DNA from: Cotesia glomerata
Lineage: Eukaryota; Arthropoda; Insecta; Hymenoptera; Braconidae
Assembly: GCF_020080835.1 (NCBI RefSeq)
Contig: NC_058166.1
Coordinates: forward strand, 4,216,001-4,280,000
DNA: 64,000 nucleotides
Reading direction: 5' to 3'
The position numbers and the translations under genes were made by a program. The first letter of the stretch is position 1. Each line of letters starts with the position of its first letter. This document shows positions 11,754 through 25,500 of this stretch, piece by piece. The notes under the pieces are model-generated. The model did no database searches. It saw only the letters and a program-made list of their open reading frames with translations, and was not told the origin of the DNA.

Positions 11754-12619
11754 AATTAGGAAAACGGTTGACCCTAAAGGCCATCCCTGCAACTTCCCGC
11801 TAATTCCGTTAATACCTGGCCGCTTTTTTGAGCTCTTCGAGCTCAAAAGTACAATCTGTGTGTTGTTTTAAGCTCTCCGAGCTCAAACATACCTTTCTAT
11901 GCTTTTGAGCTCTTTGAGCTCAAAAGTCTGATAGAAGTTTCATAGAACACTATTTTTTGAATGTTCATACCGCAATAACTTTTGAATGAATGAACCGATT
12001 TTTACGCGGTTGGCGGCATTCTACGTAGTTTTTTAAGCCTTATAAATAATTTCTAAGTTTCAATTGGTCAAACGAGAAATTTCGGAGTAACTCTGAAAAA
12101 ACACTTTTTTCGGTTTTCTTTCGTTCATGATACCTCTCGAACGAATCAACCGATTTTGACCGGATTGGCGGCGATCGACGTGGTTTTTCAAGGTTGAGAG
12201 CTGATTAGTTTTTGGAATCGATCGGTTGAGCCGTTTAAAAGTTATCCCAAAAAAACCACTTTAGAAAAAATTTTTTTTCCTACTTTTTTTTAGATTTCTC
12301 CAAATTTCTCAAAATCTATCGGTCCGAATCGGTTCAAATTAACAGGAAATCTAAGTTTGGCGAAGCCCTTTCGAATGGCACCAACCGCGATGAAATCGGT
12401 TCAACCGTTCAAAAGTTATAAGAGGTTTACATACTTACACACACACACACACACACACACATACATACAGACATAGTGACACCCTCGCGGGAATAGTCAG
12501 GAAAGCTTCTTAGGACCTCAAAACGTCGAGATCTGATGAAAACTCGATTTTCGAAAAACGGGGTAAAACCAATAACTTCCCGATTTTTGAAAATTTTCAA
12601 TTTTCTTAGCGGGAAGTTA
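11754..12619 (-). repeat. Element A, copy 2 (reverse)
   Basis: It begins ATTAGGAAAACGGTTGACCC and ends CTTAGCGGGAAGTTA. GAGCTC palindromes lie at about 11830-11925 and a (CA)n run at about 12437-12460. It lies between CNOT7 and KCTD9, inserted in the GTCGGCTAAC word array. Confidence 0.8.
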
Positions 12620-13376
12620 AAAATTTCATATGTGGAAATTAAAAAAAAGTATTAGAAGTATTTTTGTATTGATTTTTTATCTTTTTTTTTAACATTTACT
12701 GTCAATTTTTCGAATTTTTATAATAAAGAAATTATAATGAAAAAATTTGAATAAAAAAATTTCTTACCTGAGAATTATAAAAAATTACAAATGCAAATTT
12801 ATTAAGAATATTTTTTTTTACAATTGTTATTTTTTTTTTTAGTTTATAGATGTCGAATTTTTTTATTAACATTTTTTCATAATAATTTATGATACTGAAA
12901 TTAGTGGACGTGTGACATATTTTCGAATTTTTATAACTAATAAATCATTATAAAAAATATATTTTTAAAAAGTCCGGCTTATAATTTTTTTAAATTCCCA
13001 CGTGTGAAATTCGCTTGCTAGATTTTTTTAATCATAATTTAATAGTTATAAAAATCCAAAAAATTGACAGCATATATTTCTTCAGAAATGAAAGCATCTT
13101 TTTGACAGGAGAATTAATTTAGCAGACATTTGATAGTTTTTAGAATTTTTATAACAAATAAATTACGGTAAAAAGTTGGAAAAAAAATTGACAGAAATTT
13201 TTAAAAACTAAAAAATCAATTTTTTAAATATAAATTTTTGGAACAAATTTTTTTGGTAAATAAAATTAAAAAATTTTCAATGCTAATTTTGTCAATGTCA
13301 AAAAAATTCTAAAAATTATCAGTTGTCAATTTTACTGTCATATTATTTTGTCGATAATACAGAAACAGAATTCAAT

Positions 13377-13460
13377 ATGGCGACAGCGGTAGTTCAACAT
13401 GAACAGAACTATTGCTCATCATCATATATTAGTGCTTTGAATAATAATTTAAGTATATAA
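13377..13460 (+). promoter_or_regulatory. Possible upstream ORF in the KCTD9 leader
   Basis: ATG at 13377 in TTCAATATGGCGACAGCGG opens a 27-residue frame (MATAVVQHEQNYCSSSYISA and on) that stops at 13460, 90 bases before the KCTD9 start. The ATGGCG core also resembles a YY1/PHO-type site often found near insect transcription starts. Whether it is transcribed is not known from sequence. Confidence 0.3.
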
Positions 13461-13549
13461 ATATTAAGTGATATGAAATTATGGAAATTAATTGAATTAA
13501 AATTGTCAAGATTATTAATTGTGACTGTGATAATTATTCAACTGTAGCT

Positions 13550-13597
13550 ATGAAAAGAGTTATTTTATTTAAAAATGGCACAGATGTGAATGGCAAG
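13550..13597 (+). CDS. KCTD9: KCTD9 exon 1
   Basis: 16 codons, MKRVILFKNGTDVNGK, then the donor GTATCT. Phase 0. Confidence 0.93.
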
Positions 13598-16500
13598 GTA
13601 TCTTAACTATCAAAAAATTTATCTTTTTATTAACTTAAAAGTCAATGTCATTTAATTAATATTATGTAATTCATTTTTAAGGTATTTATGGTAACACATT
13701 CAGTTGACGAAATACTAAAAGCTGCAAGTAAAAAGTTTAATATCACTGCCAGCCGGATATTTACACCTCAAGGTGGAGAAGTCGATGACGTTAAATTAAT
13801 CAGGTATCTATTATAATTTAATTCACTTAAATACTTGCTTCATTTATTTTGTTATAATTTTTTTAACAGAGATGACGATGTGCTGTACGTGTCATGTGGA
13901 GAAGAATTTATTTCTAAGGACAACAACTCAGTTTCTAGAAATCATGATTGGGTAACACTTAATGTTGGTGGCAAGTTATTTACCACCACTAAAAGTACAT
14001 TGATACAAAAGGAGCCAATGAGTATGTTAGCCCGGTAAATATTTTTTAATTCATTTCTAAGAAATTAATGAAAATTAAAATAGCAGATATTTGATAATTT
14101 CTTAAAGTAATAAATTAAAGTAAAAGCCCCCATTATTGACACTATAAGAGTGATCATGAATATTTTAATTTTTTTATCGTCTTTCAAATCAATATTGTCA
14201 ACTTTTTTTTATAGGACACCTTACTCATTGCTTTTACTTATCTAATTTAATTAATTAACTTTAATAGCAATAAATTGAATAATTATTATATCAACTTAAA
14301 ACCAACAGGTCGAATGTATGCATTATTGACAGCGCAAAAAATTTAAAGAGCCGATTATTGACATACAATTGATCCTATCATTGACAGATCTTTTATTACA
14401 GTTAAATTTATATTAACAATAATCATTTTTACTAATTAATGCAAACTATCAATAATTTTTATTATTTTAAAATTCGTTTAAGACCTAGCTTTTCTATATT
14501 TTTTACCAGGTTTTTTTTAGCAATTTTTTCTAGTCTCAAATACTTTGATTCTTATAAAATCACATGACAGTTTGTAAACATTAATACGTTGACATGTATG
14601 TTAAGGGGATTTGGTTACCTTACATTATGGTCTATGTCGTTAGTTGACGCAATTTAATTTTTGTGTCCCCATCATTGACATCCGCTATTTTAAAATTAAT
14701 TTTAACTCGATAAAGTATAAATAAATGATTATATGGTTATTTAGACTATAAATAATCTAAAATAATTACAAACAATGCAATTACATAAAAAAAACATTGA
14801 GAAATTTGGATTTGAAAATAAGGTCTTTCTTAACAATATTGTTAAGAAATTACAAACGTATAAGACAAAAGTCTTCATTATTGATACCATAAGAGTGATC
14901 ATGAATATTTAAAATTTTTTTATTGTGTTTCAAATCAATATTGTCAACTTTTTTTTCTAAAGGACACCTTAATCACTGTTTTTACTCATATAATTTGATT
15001 AATTAACTTTAATGGCAATAAATTTAATAATTATTAATCAACTTGAAACCAACAGGTCGAATGTATGTATTATTGACAGCGCAAAAAATTTAAAGAGCCG
15101 ATTATTGACATACAATTGACCCTATCATTGACAGGTCTTTTATTACAGTTAAATTTATATTAACAATAATCATTTTTACTAACTAATGCAAACTATTAAT
15201 AATTTTTATTATTTTAAAATTCGTTTAAGACCTAGCTTTTCTATATTTTTTACCAGGTTTTTTTTAGCAATTTTTTCTAGTCTCAAATACTTTGATTCTT
15301 ATAAAATCACATGACATTTTGTAAACATTAATACGTTGACATGTATGTTAAGGGGATTTGGTTACCTTACATTATGGTCTATGTCGTTAGTTGACGCAAT
15401 TTAATTTTTGTGTCCCCATCATTGACATCCGCTATTTTAAAATTAATTTTAACTCGATAAAGTATAAATAAATGATTATATGGTTATTTAGACTATAAAT
15501 AATCTAAAATAATTACAAACAATGCAATTACATAAAAAAACATTGAGAAATTTGGATTTGAAAATAAGGTCTTTCTTAACAATATTGTTAAGAAATTACA
15601 AACGTATAAGGTAAAAGTCTTCATTATTGATACCATAAGAGTGATCATGAATATTTTAATTTTTTTATCGTCTTTCAAATCAATATTGTCAACTTTTTTT
15701 TATAGGACACCTTACTCATTGCTTTTACTTATCTAATTTAATTAATTAACTTTAATAGCAATAAATTGAATAATTATTATATCAACTTAAAACCAACAGG
15801 TCGAATGTATGCATTATTGACAGCGCAAAAAATTTAAAGAGCCGATTATTGACATACAATTGATCCTATCATTGACAGATCTTTTATTACAGTTAAATTT
15901 ATATTAACAATAATCATTTTTACTAATTAATGCAAACTATCAATAATTTTTATTATTTTAAAATTCGTTTAAGACCTAGCTTTTCTATATTTTTACCAGG
16001 TTTTTTAGCAATTTTTTCTAGTCTCAAATACTTTGATTCTTATAAAATCACATGACAGTTTGTAAACATTAATACGTTGACATGTATGTTAAGGGGATTT
16101 GGTTACCTTACATTATGGTCTATGTCGTTAGTTGACGCAATTTAATTTTTGTGTCCCCATCATTGACATCCGCTATTTTAAAATTAATTTTAACTCGATA
16201 AAGTATAAATAAATGATTATATGGTTATTTAGACTATAAATAATCTAAAATAATTACAAACAATGCAATTACATAAAAAAAAACATTGAGAAATTTGGAT
16301 TTGAAAATAAGGTCTTTCTTAACAATATTGTTAAGAAATTACAAACGTATAAGCAGTTTTGGCCTACTTGAAAAAATGAAATTTTTTTGCGGTAAATAAT
16401 TTATACCTTGGAATTAAATTTTACTATTTTTTAATTTTAAAAATATGTAAAATTGCCACGAAATATCAATAATTGTGATTATTAACAGATTTTGATAATG

Positions 16501-19500
16501 AAATAATAAAATTAAATAAAGTGTCAATAATGGGGGGCCCTGTCAATAATAGGGGCTTTTTACCTTACTGAAAAATGAATTAGAAAAAAAATTGACATGT
16601 AGAAATTTTAAAAAATTAAAAATGCAATTTTTTAAAAATAATTTTTCAGAACAAATTTATTTGTTTAATAAAATAAAAAATTATCAAGTGATTGTTAACT
16701 TCAATGTAATAAGAAATTAATAGAAGTATTAATCATGTTTAATAAAATAATAAATCTAGGATGTTTATGGAAAATGATGACAGTAGTGAGTTTAGAATAC
16801 CACCAAGTAAACAAGATAGCAATGGCGCATTTTTAATAGATCGCAGTTCGGCTTATTTTGAACCAATATTGAATTATTTACGGCATGGACAACTCATTTT
16901 AGATAATAATATTAGCGCTGCAGGTTAGTTTGCCATTAACAAAAAAAATTAAATGATTATTGATTTTTGAGGGACACAAAATTTCAACTAACATTGTTGT
17001 CATTTTTAATTATGAAAAAGTTTGTAGATTCATTCGTATATTCAAAAAAATGCGAGGTAAGTTGAAGAGCTTATAATATCCCGAGTTGAAAAAATTAACT
17101 TAAATTAATTTTTTAAAATTGTATATTTGTATTTGTCGATTTTCTTATAACTTTTTTTTCAAACTTCCATTTATCTCACAAATTTTACAATTTTTTTCTT
17201 TTCAAATTTAAAAAATTACGGAAAATTTTTATTCTGTTATCAACTTTTGAATTTTTTTTAAATTTTTATTGTTGTAATCGGTCTGAAAAATACATAAAAA
17301 ATTAATGATTAAAAATTCAATTCAGACCATTTTCTAAGAAGCTATGAGCCCAAAAACAAGAGTAATATTTTTTTTTTTTAAATTCAATATCTTCTGAACG
17401 AATAATCAAAATAATCTCAGAATTTACCAAGAAATTTTTGTAAAAACTATTAAGTAAAAATGTAAATAGATGTTTTATCAATTAAAATATGATAATTGTG
17501 TTATATTCAAAATAACAAGTAATAATTGATGGTGTCAAATTTTTGATATTAAGGTAAAAATATTGGTCGTATAAAAAAATTATTCGATAATTTTCTTATA
17601 ATTTTTTCTTAAGATCAATAAAAAAGCCGCAATGAAAAAATTAAGATTTTTATAATTAGCAAAAATTTGAATGATTCATTATGAATCTTAATTTTGAAAT
17701 TTTGGCAAAAATTTTGGCCCTAATGATAATAATACATGATGTATCATGTACAATTACAAATACAATAGTAATTTTCATTTTACAAAAAGTAAGCTATTGA
17801 ATTTACTATTACAGTTAATGATTAACTATCTAATCAGTTAACAGTTGAACGAATTTAACTGACTACCTAGCGATAAAATTTGATTGATTAATTCAAATTA
17901 GCGAGTTGACAGATTAACTAATTAATCAAGTCACTCTTCATGACCAGTTTAGCCAGACAAATTGTACAGCACTAATTTGATTTAGTTTTGATCAGAAGTA
18001 CTCGTAGAATGTCAACAGAAACCTGAAAAATCAATGATCATTGATTATCTTAAAAATTTTTTATTCCAATTGAATAAACTATTTGTGAAACTGATATTGT
18101 ACTAAAAATTTTAGGCGTACTAGAGGAAGCACGCTTTTTTGGAATTGACGGTATTATTAATTCTTTAGAAGAAATGGCACTAGTTGAAAAACAAAAACGT
18201 AAAGGGACCGACGCGCTGACACGGCGTGATGTTTTAAAAGCTATTTTGTCGACACCAGCTTCTTCTGAATTACGATTCCAAGGTGTTAATTTAGCAGGCG
18301 CTGATTTGTCACGATTGGATTTACGGAATATCAATTTCAAAGTAAGTCATTATTTTATTGTCATTAAAATTTCTATCAGACATTAATTGAAAATATTATT
18401 GATGATGTGAAAATATTTTTTTCTACAATTATTCCGCTAAAAATTTATTCATTTTTTACACAATTTAAGGAGGTCCTTTCGCCGCCAATGTAAAATAAAA
18501 AATATTAGATTATGAGTAAATTTAATTTTTTTCTAATAGTTAAGGTCCTTATTTATCTTATAGTGAGGTTTAAATTATTCTTTACCGGACAAATTTTTGA
18601 AAAAATAAAATTTTTAAATGTTAGTATTTGTTCAGTCTTACGAGAAAATCAGACGTTTGCAGTATGTCTCGTATTATACTATCAGTCATGGATTAGATGA
18701 AGTAAAAAAAAACTAAAAATCAGATTTTTGAAATATTCAGGTTTCTTTTTTTACAATAAAATATATCAGTTACCGAGATATTTATTGAGAAATTAATATT
18801 TAAAAATCACAAAAAATTCTCAAGTTACCTACAATAAAATGGAGTCAAAAGATTTGGCAACGTTGCGTAGCGCGTGAGCTTCAGACCATTCAATAAATTC
18901 AAACTAAACTTTAACGCGCTTATGTTTTTCATGCATACTTATTAGTTAATTTATTGTTAACAAATTTTCATAATTCATAATTGAAAAATAAAACAATAAT
19001 TAAAAAATACTAGCATTCCTGCCATGAGACATTAGAATGTTATGGTTTTGTGACTAAACATTTTTAATTAATTTATTTATTTACACTGACTGCAAAAAGT
19101 TAAACACGGTTAAGGTTATATTGTGCAAATAAAAATGTAAACAACCGAAATAAAGCGTTGCCAAATCACGGACAGGTTACTAACAGCTGATTTACAACAG
19201 TCAAATTAATTTTTGTATTTAACTATTTTTTTTTTAATTTTCAAAATTTCAACGATTAATGCCTCATATACTATTCATTTTTTAATTTTAGGAATTTTTA
19301 TGGGTTTTGTATTTTAATTTATTGAAAATTTACCACTACAGTTGTTATGACTCAACTGGAGCGAAAGGACTTCCTTAATCCATGCGAGATTGAAAAGTAT
19401 TGAAGAAAGTTGATTTAATGTTTACAAATAATTGATCCTTTAAGATGGATTAACTGTTATATTGTATGCTTGAATTTTTCTTGTGAAGATCTGAGGGAAA

Positions 19501-22500
19501 AAAATTTATTAAAAAAAAAAAAAAAAAAAAAAAAATGAACAATTTTGTAATAAAAAATTAATTGGTTGAAAATTTTCAAAAATTTTATTTTCTTAGCTGA
19601 AGAAATAAAAATTATTTTCACAGTAACTCTCTTGTTGAAAAAAAGTTTTCTAAATTTGGAAAAAAATAATTTTAGATAAGCTCTCGAATTTTCATTCAAA
19701 AAATTTTTTTTCCAAATGAAAAAATCTTTTTTTTTTCATCAAGCAAATTATTATGAGACAAATGTTTAATTCTTCAGATAAGAAACACAATTTTAAATAA
19801 TTTTCAACAAATTAATTAATTATTTTAAAATTGCTCATTTTTTTCAAGAAAAAATTTTTTTTTCAATGTCGAGTCAAAAAAATTTTTGTTTCTCTCTTTC
19901 TTTCTAATCGAAAAAAAATTCTATAAAGAATTACTTTAATGTCTGTACGTAGACTAAAGAAAAAAATTTCTTTAAAAAAAAAAAAAAAAGAGATTTTGAT
20001 TAAGAATTCAAGTTATCAATTTAAAATTTTTTTTTCTAAATAAAATAAACTTTTTTCAACGTGAAAATTACTGAGAAAAATTTTTAACCAATTAATTTCT
20101 TATTACAACATTGCTTGTTTTTTTACAATAAAAATTTTTTCTCTCAGTGTAAATATAGATTAATTTATCGCAATATTTTATCATAGTAAATGACCTTTTT
20201 ATTATTCGTTTATTTAATTTTTTATTTTTTAATAATATTGATCCAAAAATTCACTTGTAACGCTTTTGTTGTCAAGTAATTTGAAATACAAATTTAAGTT
20301 TGCTTTAAATTAATTCAAAGTTGACGAGATGAAAAAACAGAAAGAGGAGGAGAAGATAAAAGAGAGGTCATAAATAATGCAATGACATAAATATTTTTCA
20401 ATTTCCATACAGAAAACAGAAAAAAAAAGAGAGAGAGAGAAAAAGTTTTAATATTTGTAAAAGACTTGAGAATGTATTTATATTTCCACTAAATATTTAA
20501 TTTACTTACATAATTAATTTTATTATTTATTTTATACTAAAACTATTACATTTTACTCGAATATTTAAAATGATGATAGAATACTTAATTATATTAATAA
20601 AATAAATTTCATCATATCTTGGAATGAAAATAATTTAGCTCATTATAATAATGTAAAATTTGCAGTATGCAAATTTACGAGGATGCAATTTAGTTGGCGC
20701 TAATCTGTCAGGATGTTGCCTAGAACGGGCGGACTTATCATTTGCAAATCTTGAGAATGCTCAACTAGTATGTGTGAAGATGCTCTGTGCGAATTTAGAG
20801 GCGGCAAATTTACATTCCTGCAATTTCGAGGATCCTGGTGGGCTCTCAGCTAATATGGAAGGCGTTAATTTGAAAGGAGCCAACCTTGAAGGCAGTAACA
20901 TGGCGGCTGTTAATTTACGTGTTGCTACTTTGAAAAATGCAATACTCAAAAATTGTGATTTGAGATCGGCTGTACTAGCTGGAGCTGATCTAGAGGTATT
21001 TTTATTTTAGATTTTTTATTAATAACTGAAATATTTTCATTACTTAAATTATTGATGATTTTTGATGGTCAAATATTTTTTTCGTTTCAATTTTAGTCGA
21101 AGCTTAAGATTGACTCTCGAAAACGTAATAAAACAAAATTTTCGGTAATTCCTACCAAATGTAATAATATTGTTTCTAAAAGAAAAATTAAAATTCTAAT
21201 TTTAAGTAAATTATCTTAAATAATATTTTGAACGGAAGTTTTGCAGTTAGTTTTATAAAAAAATCGGTCATTCTGGTTCCGGCGCTCGAAAAAAAGCTAA
21301 TGTTCATGATTTTTTTACACAGAAACTATTATAGATATTAATATAAAATTTATTAAGCTCAAAAAATACACTCTTGAATAACACAAAAAATATCTAAATT
21401 TATTTTTTTTATATTTTTTATATGAATAAACAACGAGTGAACGGAGCTTTTCCAAAAGTTGGTATGTCGCTGACGTACATGATAACTTGATAACGGCTCA
21501 TCTAAAACACAAAAACCAAAATTATTTACCTTCAATACATAAGTAGTTATTGCACCAGTGAAGGAGATTAAGGAGGAACACCACTGTGATGATCGAAAAA
21601 AGAGGTGATTTTCGGGAATTTTTTTGACAGGGAAAATTAAGGAATTTAGGGATTGGATTTTTTTTATTTTATTAAGGGTACATTAAAGATTATTACCTTA
21701 AATTTTTATTAAAAAATTAGAAAAACGGTAGACCCTGAAGGCCATCCGTGCAACTTCCCGCTAATTCCATACCTAGGTGCATAAAACTGCACTAATGACG
21801 TTTTTGAGCTCTTCGAGCTCAAAAATACAATTTATGTGTTATTTTGAGCTCTTCGAGCTTAAAAGTCTGATAGATGTATCATAGAACAATATTTTTCAAA
21901 TTTTCAAACCGCACTAACTTTTAAATGAATCAACCGATTTTCACGCGGTTGGCAGTATTTGACGCAATTTTGACGCAATCTTCAAGTTTGAATTGATAAA
22001 ACTAGGAAATTTGGAGTAATTCCAAAAAAACACTTTTTTTGGTTTTCTTTCGTTCATGATATTTCTTGAACGAATTGACCAATTTTGACCGGATTGACGG
22101 CGATCGACGTAATTTTTTCATGCTAATAGCTGATTAGTTTTTGAAATCGATCAGTGCAGCCGTTCAAAAGTTATTCCAAAAAATGTCGGAGTTATGTTAA
22201 TAAAACACTTGTTTCCAAATATTTTATCGAGGATATCTCTCGAACCAATCAACCGATTTCCACGTTTTTGGCGGCGATCGACGCGGTTTAAGCTCTGAAA
22301 TTATTCAATATCATCAAAAACTATCCGAGAAGAAATGACGAAGTTATGTAAAAAAAACACTTTTTTCGGTTTTCTTTCGTTCACGATATCTCTCGAATGA
22401 ATCAACCGATTTTGACTGGATTAGCGACGATCGGCGTGGTTTTTCAAGCTTAAGGGCGGATAAGTTTTTGAAGTTGATCGATAGAGCCGTTTAAAAGATA

Positions 22501-25500
22501 TTCCAAAAAAACCACTTTCAAAAATGATTTTTTTCTTATTTTTTTTGAGATTTTTCAAAATTTCTCAAAATCTATCGGTCCGAATCGGTTCAAATTCTCA
22601 GGAAATCTAAGTTTGAGGGAACTCTTTAGAACGCCGTTTAGTACGTTCCGATCGGTTCAGTCGTTCAAAAGTTATAAGCGAGTCACATAGTCACACACAC
22701 ACACACACACATAGTGACAACCTCGCGGGGATAGTCAGGGAAGCTTCCTGTGACCTTTAAACGTCGAGATCTGATGAAAACTCGATTTTTGCAAAACGGG
22801 GTGAAAACAATAACTTCCCGATTTTTGAAAATCTTCGATTTTCTTAGCGGGAAGTTAAAAATATTTAATTATTACAAAGTTATTAACAATCTTGTAGAGC
22901 ACTAGAAAAAATTTCCCCACTCCATGGTCGGTTCGATAACTCAAAAACGGATCATCTGAATATAAAAACCCAAATTGCTTTTAAATCAGTAAGGATGTAG
23001 TTATCGTCGCACGTATGGAATTTTGAAAATTTCAATTTTTTAAAAAATGGCGACTGATTGAAAATTTTCTCACTATTCTCACCGTTTTTTTTTTTTTGTT
23101 ATAACCAAGCAATTTGGGTTTTTATTTTCAGATGATCTGTTTTTGAGTTATCGAACCGACCGTGGAGGGGGGAAATTTTCTCCAGTGCTTGACGAGATTG
23201 TTAATAACTTTGTAATAATTAAATATTTTTTAATAAAAATTTAGGGTAGTAATCTTTAATGTACCCTTAATAAAATACAAAAAACCCGATTCCCAAATTC
23301 CTTTATTTTCCCTGTCAAAAAAATTCCCGAAAATCACCTCTTTTTTTCGATTGTCACAGTGGTGTTCTCCCTTAATATTTATTGAGTAATAACAAAATAA
23401 CGGGTATTTAGAAAAAAAACTGAAAAATGCAGTTTTTAGTCCTAAAAAAATAGTAAAAATCAAAATTTTGATTTAGATGCAGCTGATGCAATAACTGCTA
23501 CTATGTAGAATATTTTGTTTAAGAAGGGTTTACATTTTTCCTCTCTCTCGCCCTCTATTGGACAAACAAAAGTATCTCTGTCATACTTGTACAACAAATG
23601 GAATCTTAATACGCATTTTATGCATAAATAAATGAAAATTTTCCAAAAAAGCGCTTCGCTCTTCGATAGATAATTTAATTATTTTGTTATTCTGAGATAA
23701 ACGCGTTTAAGGGGGTATTCTGGTCTAGAAGCTTGAATTGAAGGTAATTTTTGAAGCGTACACGGAGAGAAAAGAATAGAACTTATTCCTATGTTAGAAT
23801 GGTAACCATTACCATGCTACATAGTAACGGAAATTTTGGTGAGAACCCTGTATAAATTTGCTAATAAAAATCTTAGAAATTGTGATAAAAATATGAACAA
23901 TCACTTATTTAATGCGGAATTAAATTCTGAATATAAAATGTTGTTTTTTTATTTTTTTGATAAAAATTTCAATTTGTTATTAACAAAAAACATAACCAAA
24001 ATAAAAAATCTCAGTTTTTCGTAAATAACTCAATAATTATTGGTGATATCAAAAATCGGAAAAAAGATTCTTAAAGAGGAGGAAATTTCTGAAAAAAAGT
24101 CTCGACTCCCGAAACTCTATCTTGAAAAACAATAATTTTTATTTAATGTTGAAAATATAGCCCACAGAAATTAGCCAAATCGGCTGTGCCAACTGGAAAT
24201 TGATCGAAAAATTATAATTTCTTGAAATTTCGATAACAAATAGGTTAATATGAAATTCTAACAAGTATCTAATGGCGGTCTCAATTTGTTTATAAATAAC
24301 AGGTAAACAAAAAAAACGTAAATTAAAAATTAAATATCTCTGAAACTATTGATCTGGCGGGTTAAATTTTCACATAAAATTTGTAGAGCTTAAAAAAATC
24401 TACAACTTTGCTTTTGGGTAAATCCCTGTCAGACTGATAGTTTATTAGTTATTATCAATCGAAGTTTTATAAATAAATTGAACTAGCAAGCTGAAAAATC
24501 AACCGATTTCATTTTTGCTTTTTTCCACATATTTCTGGTATTAAAAGAAACATTTTTAACATTTTTCAAAATTTTTATCTCAAAAATTTGATTTTTAAAA
24601 ATCAAAAAACCGCTTTTTTTGGAAGCCAAGATCTCCGAAACTAAATTTACTACAGCGCTCGCACCTATTCTCAAAAATCTAGAATTTAATTGCGAAAAAC
24701 TTGGCTATTTTGAAAAAAATTAATTTTTGATTGGGGTCAAATAATAGCGAGTTGAACGCGAGCGGATTTTCGTTAAAGCGAGCGCGTTTGCTACCCAGAC
24801 TGATGGTAGAGAGGGAACTCAACAGTAGTGCTCAACTGATATCGGCTCCCCAAGCACAGTAACAAGCAGTTTTACCCTCTATGTGTTGCTCGAAAATCCA
24901 ACTTTCGCGGTTGATATGTCAAAAAAATTTTTTTTTACAAACTGCCTGAAGAAAAATAATTAATTTTCGTACCACTTTTTTTGAGTTTTCCGAATTGTTT
25001 AAAAATAGTAAATATTTAAATTTGGAGATGAGGATAGTTCATGCGATAGAGAAGTCTATAAAGAAAACTTACACCAAATTTCAAGTAATTCGGTTCAGTA
25101 GAACTTGAAAAATCGTGGGTATTGTTTTAAAAAAGACAGTTTCAAGAAAAACTTTTCGTTTGAGAGTTACTAACCAGAATGACTCCCTAAATTTTATGCT
25201 TGAAATTTTTGTAACTTTAAGGGAATTATTTTTTTAATTGATCATAAATGTACGTGAATGTGGAACGCTTCACGTAATAATTACCGTAACTCCTATTCTT
25301 TCCCGCTTCACAGCATTATTTATATTTATATTCTTGAACTTGACCAAAGACTTGAATGACTTTTAGCTATAAACATAATTTGCTCAGTTTTTTGCAGCAA
25401 TGTTGAAAAAAATTACCATTTTTTTAGCTAAGTAATGAAAATATTTCTCCAATTAAATAATAAAAATGAAATAATCTAATGAAAATTCTTACTTTTGTTT

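Larger units (their letters stand above)
9110..13340. repeat. Region built from the word GTCGGCTAACTTTAGTATCA
   Basis: Degenerate copies of this 20-base word, in both orientations, recur near 9145, 10150, 10365, 10540, 11120, 11400, 11640, 12890 and 13320. They are separated by AT-rich filler with shared phrases such as TTGACATGTAGAAATT and AAATGCAATTTTT. The array spans the first CNOT7 exons and most of the CNOT7-KCTD9 intergenic space and is interrupted by element A2. Similar words flank A1 and flank X3 inside KCTD9. It looks like an old element or elements expanded by nested copies. Confidence 0.5.

Noticed and set aside
14119..16360. Assembly duplication rather than a real tandem repeat in KCTD9 intron 3
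   Set aside because: Cannot be excluded, but the units differ at several bases (for example homopolymer lengths and CACTATAAG/TACCATAAG) and the last one is followed by a unique right arm, which favours a real array.
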